NCBI GenBank assembly: GCA_016718605.1
Contig: JADKCY010000002.1
Span: 1,614,501-1,678,500, forward strand
Length of the DNA: 64,000 nucleotides
Direction: 5' to 3'
DNA from: Lysobacterales bacterium
Lineage (GTDB): Bacteria > Pseudomonadota > Gammaproteobacteria > Xanthomonadales > Xanthomonadaceae
The translations under genes were made by a program, and so were the position numbers. A model generated the notes under the pieces. That model had not been told where the DNA came from and did no database searches. It worked only from the letters and a program-made list of their open reading frames with translations. This document shows positions 59,419-64,000 of this stretch, piece after piece. Position 1 is the first letter of the stretch, and each line of letters starts with the position of its first letter.

Positions 59419-61842
59419 ATGACCGACCAGACCTCCAACACCTACGATTCCAGCCGAATTACCGTTCTTCGAGGACTGGAGGCAGTCCGTAAACGCCCCG
59501 GGATGTATATCGGGGATGTTCATGACGGGACCGGCTTGCACCACATGGTGTTCGAGGTGGTCGACAATGCAATTGATGAGGCCCTCGCTGGGCATTGCGA
59601 CACTGTCAGCGTCATTATTCATGCAAACGGTAGCGTAAGCGTGCAAGACAACGGACGTGGCATTCCTGTTGATATTCACAAAGAGGAAAATCGCTCCGCT
59701 GCCGAAGTCATCATGACCGTCCTGCACGCAGGCGGGAAGTTTGATGACAACAGCTACAAGGTTTCAGGTGGCCTCCACGGCGTTGGCGTTTCGGTCGTGA
59801 ACGCGTTATCAGAACGGTTGCAACTGACGATCTGGCGCGATGGATACGAACACATCCAAGAATATGCTCTCGGCGAACCGTTGTATCCGCTGAAGCGTAG
59901 CCAAGAGTCCACAAAACGCGGCACGCGCGTTCATTTCAAGCCGAGTGTCGAGATTTTCTCGGATGTTGAATTCCACTACGACATCTTGGCGAAGCGTTTA
60001 CGCGAACTGTCCTTCCTGAATTCCGGTGTTCGAATCGAATTGAACGACGAACGTGACGGTCGACAGGATGTCTTTAGCTATGAAGGCGGTATCCGCTCCT
60101 TCGTGGAACACCTCGCCCAACTAAAGACGCCCCTGCATCCGCATGTCATCGCACTAACCGGCGAGGAGGCGGGTATCGGTATTGAAGTTGCGGTGCAGTG
60201 GACAGATGCCTATCAAGAAACGATGTTCTGTTTCACGAACAACATCCCGCAGAAAGACGGTGGGACCCATCTAGCGGGATTCAGAGCGGCATTGACCCGA
60301 ACTCTCGGGAACTACATCGAGCAATCGGGTCTGTTGAAGCAGGCCAAAGTGTCGATGTCGGGCGACGACATGCGCGAGGGCATGGTTGCAGTGCTCAGCG
60401 TTAAGGTGCCGGACCCAAGTTTTTCATCGCAAACCAAAGAGAAACTGGTCTCCTCAGATGTCAAACCCGCTGTTGAAGCCGTCGTTGCGCGACGCTTCGA
60501 GGAGTTTTTGCAGGAACACCCGGCGGAATCGCGCGCTATCGCAGCGAAGGTCGTCGATGCGGCGCGCGCGCGCGAAGCAGCGCGAAAAGCACGCGAGATG
60601 ACCCGCCGCAAGGGCGCGCTGGACATCGCTGGGTTACCGGGGAAATTGGCGGATTGCCAAGAAAAGGACCCCGCCTTGTCGGAGCTGTTTCTCGTCGAGG
60701 GTGATTCGGCGGGCGGTTCGGCGAAGCAGGGCAGAAACCGCAAAAATCAAGCCATCCTCCCGCTACGCGGCAAAATTCTCAATGTCGAGAAAGCTCGCTT
60801 TGACAAGATGTTGTCGTCTGCGGAAGTGGGTACGTTGATCACCGCGCTCGGCTGTGGAATTGGTCGCGAGGAGTTCAATGTCAACAAATTGCGATACCAC
60901 CGAATCATCATCATGACGGACGCCGACGTCGACGGTTCGCATATCAGGACGCTACTGCTGACATTTTTCTACCGCCAGATGCCCGAGTTGATCGAGCGAG
61001 GCTATATCTACATCGGCTTGCCGCCGCTATACAAACTCAAGCAAGGCAAGCAAGAACTCTATTTGAAAGACGATACCGCACTGAACGCGTATCTCATCAG
61101 CAACGCAGTCGACAATGCCGAGTTGTACAGTGCAGCCGACCTGCCACCCATCACAGGGGCAGGGTTGGAGCGCCTCCTTTTGCTGCAGGTGGCAGCCGAT
61201 GAGGCAATCGCGCGTCTGAGCCATCGATATGACGCCAACGTGCTACGTGCACTGCTGACCTGTACCGCCATGAGCAAAGCGGATTTCAGCGACCCAAGTC
61301 GCAGTCAGGTGTGGTTTGCTGCTATGGCCTCGCAATTGACGGCGCACAGTCTAGGCAAGCCTCGCTATACCTTGAGCCTACACAACAGCGAAAGTGAGAC
61401 GTCAGCGCATCTTCGCGTGGAACGCTTGCAGCACGGTCTGGTAGCGAGCAGCAGTTGGCCGCTGAGCAACTTTGATTCGGTCGACTTCAAGCCGATCATG
61501 GAGGCCGCCGCTGAACTTCATGACCTGCTTCAAGCTGGCGCGCGCATTCAGCGTGGCGGGAAGTCTCAAAGTGTCAAATCGTTCGCGGAAGTCCACGCCT
61601 GGTTGTTTGACGAGGCGAAGCGCGGTCGAACGGTACAGCGCTTCAAAGGCTTGGGTGAGATGAATCCAGAGCAACTCTGGGAGACCACTGTCAACCCAGA
61701 TAGCCGACGATTGCTGCGTGTCCGCATTGAAGACGCGGTTGCGGCTGACCAGATATTCTCAACTTTGATGGGCGATGTCGTCGAGCCTCGACGAGACTTC
61801 ATCGAAGAGAATGCTTTGCGCGTTTCAAATCTCGATATCTGA
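59419..61842 (+). CDS. gyrB: DNA gyrase subunit B
   Basis: An 807-residue type II topoisomerase ATPase subunit. The GHKL ATPase motifs are present (VDNAIDEALAGHCD, GRGIPVDIH, GGLHGVGVSVVNALS), and the TOPRIM domain has LFLVEGDSAGGSAKQGRNRK, with the metal-binding Asp run TDADVDGSHI. An extra segment after TOPRIM and the end FKGLGEMNPEQLWETT fit the long gammaproteobacterial form. ATG 59419 follows GCAATCAGGAAACGC. It introduces negative supercoils with GyrA. Confidence 0.98.
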   Translation: MTDQTSNTYDSSRITVLRGLEAVRKRPGMYIGDVHDGTGLHHMVFEVVDNAIDEALAGHCDTVSVIIHANGSVSVQDNGRGIPVDIHKEENRSAAEVIMTVLHAGGKFDDNSYKVSGGLHGVGVSVVNALSERLQLTIWRDGYEHIQEYALGEPLYPLKRSQESTKRGTRVHFKPSVEIFSDVEFHYDILAKRLRELSFLNSGVRIELNDERDGRQDVFSYEGGIRSFVEHLAQLKTPLHPHVIALTGEEAGIGIEVAVQWTDAYQETMFCFTNNIPQKDGGTHLAGFRAALTRTLGNYIEQSGLLKQAKVSMSGDDMREGMVAVLSVKVPDPSFSSQTKEKLVSSDVKPAVEAVVARRFEEFLQEHPAESRAIAAKVVDAARAREAARKAREMTRRKGALDIAGLPGKLADCQEKDPALSELFLVEGDSAGGSAKQGRNRKNQAILPLRGKILNVEKARFDKMLSSAEVGTLITALGCGIGREEFNVNKLRYHRIIIMTDADVDGSHIRTLLLTFFYRQMPELIERGYIYIGLPPLYKLKQGKQELYLKDDTALNAYLISNAVDNAELYSAADLPPITGAGLERLLLLQVAADEAIARLSHRYDANVLRALLTCTAMSKADFSDPSRSQVWFAAMASQLTAHSLGKPRYTLSLHNSESETSAHLRVERLQHGLVASSSWPLSNFDSVDFKPIMEAAAELHDLLQAGARIQRGGKSQSVKSFAEVHAWLFDEAKRGRTVQRFKGLGEMNPEQLWETTVNPDSRRLLRVRIEDAVAADQIFSTLMGDVVEPRRDFIEENALRVSNLDI

Positions 61843-62024
61843 CCCGCCAAACTCAGGCAGTCAAGTCCGCATTGCACAACCTACTGGTGGATGGTTGCCG
61901 TGCGCCATGTCAGCCAACATTCGCCGTGTTGAGATCGCAGCGGTCAGGGTACGTAGCGAAAGGCACTCGAACTGTTCGCGCGGTTGCCATACGATGAACG
62001 AATCCACAATACACAGGTGTCCCA

Positions 62025-63572
62025 ATGAAGCAGTTGCATCTTTACCTGTTGGCGGCGATGCTCACGCTGATCGGCGGTGGGATTCTGTTGTATAAGTGGC
62101 AAGTACTTGATTTTCCAATACAATCAGGTGCGGATGTTGAAGTCTGGACAGTACAGGCGCGGGTCGAATATGTCCCAAAAAAGGCGGCAAACACGCTGAT
62201 TCTGCAGCTGCCATCCGAAACCCCAGGGTTCACTGTCCTGGACGAGCGCTTCATCGCACGCAATCACTCCAAGCTGGAAGAAAATCGTCGCGACGGGCGC
62301 GAAGTCCAATGGTCGATTCGTCGCGCCGTAGGCAAACAGGCGCTGTACTACCAAGCCACCGTCGTTCGCGGAGCCAATCCCCCGTTGGACGAGACCACCC
62401 CAAGACTCAATGACCCACCGGCGTTGGATGAGCCCTATGCCACGGCGGCGCAAAGTCTTCTGGATGGTGTCCGAGAACGCTCCGCGGATATCGCGACCTT
62501 CGCCAAAGAGTTGGTTCGGCGAATGAATGTCGAACCGACCAGCGAAGAAGTCGTGCTGCTGGGCGGCTTGTACGCCGAACCCGAGCAACGCGCGCAGTTC
62601 ATCACCCAATTGCTCGCAATGCGCAAGATCCCGGCGCGCATTGTGCATGGTGTCGTGCTGGGTGAAACCCGATCTGCTGTCCCTTTGGAGGCTTGGTTGC
62701 AAGTCCACAACGGCAGCCAATGGGTCACCATCAACCTCAACACTGCGGTCGATGGATGGCCGGACAATCTCTTCCTTTGGTCACGCAGTGCGGAACCGAT
62801 CCTGCGGATCGAAGATGCCAGCCGCAGTGAGGTCACACTGTCAGTGAGCCGCAATCTTGCCGACGCGATCGCCACGGCAGAACGTCGACTGGAGGTTCAA
62901 AACGCCGATGTCGTGCGCTATTCGCTGCTGAGCTTGCCGTTGCAAACCCAGAGCGTCTACCGAGTGCTTCTGATGATTCCGATCGGCGCATTCCTGATGC
63001 TGATCCTGCGTAATATTGTGGGTGTAAAGACCTTCGGGACCTTTATGCCAGTCCTGATTGCTATCGCATTTCGAGAAACCCAGATCCTGGCCGGTGTGTT
63101 GCTGTTCGTCACCGTGGTTGGCGCAGGCTTGTTGGTGCGTTTCTACATGGAAAAATTGCGCTTGTTGCTGGTGCCGCGTTTGACCTCAGTGTTGATCATC
63201 GTGGTCATTTTGATGGCGATCGTTTCGATCATTTCGCAGCGAATGGGCATTGAAGTGGGGCTCTCCGTCGCATTGTTCCCGATGGTGATCATGGCGATGA
63301 CCATCGAACGGATGTCTATCGCTTGGGAGGAACGCGGGGCCGGCCACGCGCTCAAGGAAGGCATCGGCACTTTGATTGTCGCGAGCCTCGCCTATCTCGT
63401 GATGAGTTGGGAACCACTCGAGCATCTCCTGTTCGTTTTCCCAGAAACCTTGCTGATCCTGCTCGCAGCGACACTGATGCTAGGGCGCTACTCCGGGTAC
63501 CGACTAACAGAGTTGTTCCGCTTTGGTGCGTTGGCCCGTGAGGGTGCGGCAGCCGTAGACAAAAAGGCCTGA
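62025..63572 (+). CDS. Inactive transglutaminase fused to 7 TM helices
   Basis: A 515-residue inner-membrane protein. An N-terminal helix is followed by a periplasmic transglutaminase-like region of about 270 residues. It contains QFITQLLAMRKIPARIVHGVVLG, where an active transglutaminase would have its nucleophilic Cys, and AWLQVHNGSQWVTINLNTA, so the triad is not complete. Seven membrane helices follow from about residue 305 (PIGAFLMLILRNIVGVKTFGTFMPV onward). The gene is coupled to a RimK-like ligase gene (2-base gap). This architecture is known from conserved ATP-grasp/transglutaminase/aspartyl-protease neighbourhoods whose product is unknown. Confidence 0.88.
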   Translation: MKQLHLYLLAAMLTLIGGGILLYKWQVLDFPIQSGADVEVWTVQARVEYVPKKAANTLILQLPSETPGFTVLDERFIARNHSKLEENRRDGREVQWSIRRAVGKQALYYQATVVRGANPPLDETTPRLNDPPALDEPYATAAQSLLDGVRERSADIATFAKELVRRMNVEPTSEEVVLLGGLYAEPEQRAQFITQLLAMRKIPARIVHGVVLGETRSAVPLEAWLQVHNGSQWVTINLNTAVDGWPDNLFLWSRSAEPILRIEDASRSEVTLSVSRNLADAIATAERRLEVQNADVVRYSLLSLPLQTQSVYRVLLMIPIGAFLMLILRNIVGVKTFGTFMPVLIAIAFRETQILAGVLLFVTVVGAGLLVRFYMEKLRLLLVPRLTSVLIIVVILMAIVSIISQRMGIEVGLSVALFPMVIMAMTIERMSIAWEERGAGHALKEGIGTLIVASLAYLVMSWEPLEHLLFVFPETLLILLAATLMLGRYSGYRLTELFRFGALAREGAAAVDKKA

Positions 63573-63574
63573 AC

Positions 63575-64000
63575 ATGCTCGGATTGTTCAAGACAGCAAG
63601 ACGTCTCCGAGAGATCGGCTTGATGGGCCTGGGCCAGCGCAATGCCGATTTTGTGTTGCGCTACAACCAGCGGCGGTTCTATCCACGCGTCGACGACAAG
63701 CTGATCACCAAGACGCTGGCGCAGAACTTGGGCTTGCCGGTACCGGATTTGTACGCGGTAGTACGCGAAGAGCATGAGATTGCGGAACTGCACAAAAAGC
63801 TGGAACCCTACGATCAGTTCGTTGTGAAACCCGCACATGGAAGCGGTGGCGATGGCATCTTGGTGATTACCGGACGGCGTGGCGACAAGTATCGCCGTGC
63901 AAACGGCCATCTGATGAGCCGCGATGAGTTCGAGCATCACCTGTCAAACGGACTTTCTGGCTTGTTTTCGCTTGGCGGTCAGTCCGATCATCTGTTAGTC
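63575..64000 (+). CDS. RimK-like alpha-L-glutamate ligase-type ATP-grasp protein (3' end outside window)
   Basis: The first 142 residues are visible, from ATG 63575 (MLGLFKTARRLREIGLMGLG). The stretches NADFVLRYNQRRFYPRVDDK and FVVKPAHGSGGDGILVI are the start of the ATP-grasp fold with the Gly-rich ATP loop. The family adds amino acids (typically Glu) to carboxyl groups. It is paired with the 7TM transglutaminase gene and probably acts in the same, uncharacterised, pathway. The C-terminal part with the catalytic metal site lies beyond the window. Confidence 0.85.
   Translation, partial: MLGLFKTARRLREIGLMGLGQRNADFVLRYNQRRFYPRVDDKLITKTLAQNLGLPVPDLYAVVREEHEIAELHKKLEPYDQFVVKPAHGSGGDGILVITGRRGDKYRRANGHLMSRDEFEHHLSNGLSGLFSLGGQSDHLLV

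Overview
The window is high-GC chromosomal DNA of a gammaproteobacterium. The best guess is the order Lysobacterales (Xanthomonadales), perhaps a Rhodanobacteraceae-like lineage. This rests on the mix of families (Ycf46-like AAA ATPase, UbiJ, secreted proteins with a LFADGFE-type tail, many exported enzymes and long Ig-like repeat proteins), not on any database comparison. The right end is the chromosomal origin region: mnmE, yidC, rnpA, rpmH and dnaA read leftward, and dnaN, recF and gyrB read rightward.

Layout. 1-2.8 kb: end of a TPR protein, a UbiA-type prenyltransferase, the rpmB-rpmG ribosomal operon with its terminator, and a phosphopantetheinyl transferase. 2.8-8 kb, leftward: a TPR/sulfotransferase-like protein, a YheT-type hydrolase, a PlsC-type acyltransferase, and a DUF1232 protein with a hotdog thioesterase. 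8-10.3 kb: a TPP riboswitch controlling thiC, then a DUF2256 zinc-ribbon protein. 10.3-20.8 kb: exported amidohydrolase, outer-membrane beta-barrel protein, MscS channel, small membrane proteins, GNAT and MAPEG enzymes, an MFS transporter, and a large propeller sensor with an active-looking GGDEF domain. 20.9-22.4 kb: a protein of unknown function and a VapBC toxin-antitoxin pair.

22.6-42.1 kb is a block of exported proteins read leftward. It contains a gene of about 10 kb for a lectin/Ig-repeat surface protein, broken by a single-base frameshift near 28188 and followed by a 7-bp tandem array (22 perfect copies). Next come a multidomain secreted endonuclease I and a tightly overlapping cluster: secreted lysyl-endopeptidase-like protease, sixA, yceI and a phospholipase D lipoprotein. 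42.2-45.2 kb is an AAA ATPase-tatD-ubiJ operon. 45.2-49 kb holds envelope genes: a lipoprotein with a TonB C-terminal domain, two L,D-transpeptidases and a two-BON-domain protein. 49.3-51 kb is a HipBA toxin-antitoxin pair behind a long palindromic operator.

51.5-64 kb is the origin region. Two features stand out. dnaA is inverted relative to the usual dnaA-dnaN-recF-gyrB order, so the likely oriC (an inverted pair of DnaA-box-like sites) lies between divergent dnaA and dnaN. recF carries two parS-like ParB sites, the second just upstream of a TATAAT hexamer in front of gyrB. Downstream of gyrB begins a pair of genes for a 7TM inactive transglutaminase protein and a RimK-like ATP-grasp ligase; the second is cut off by the window end.
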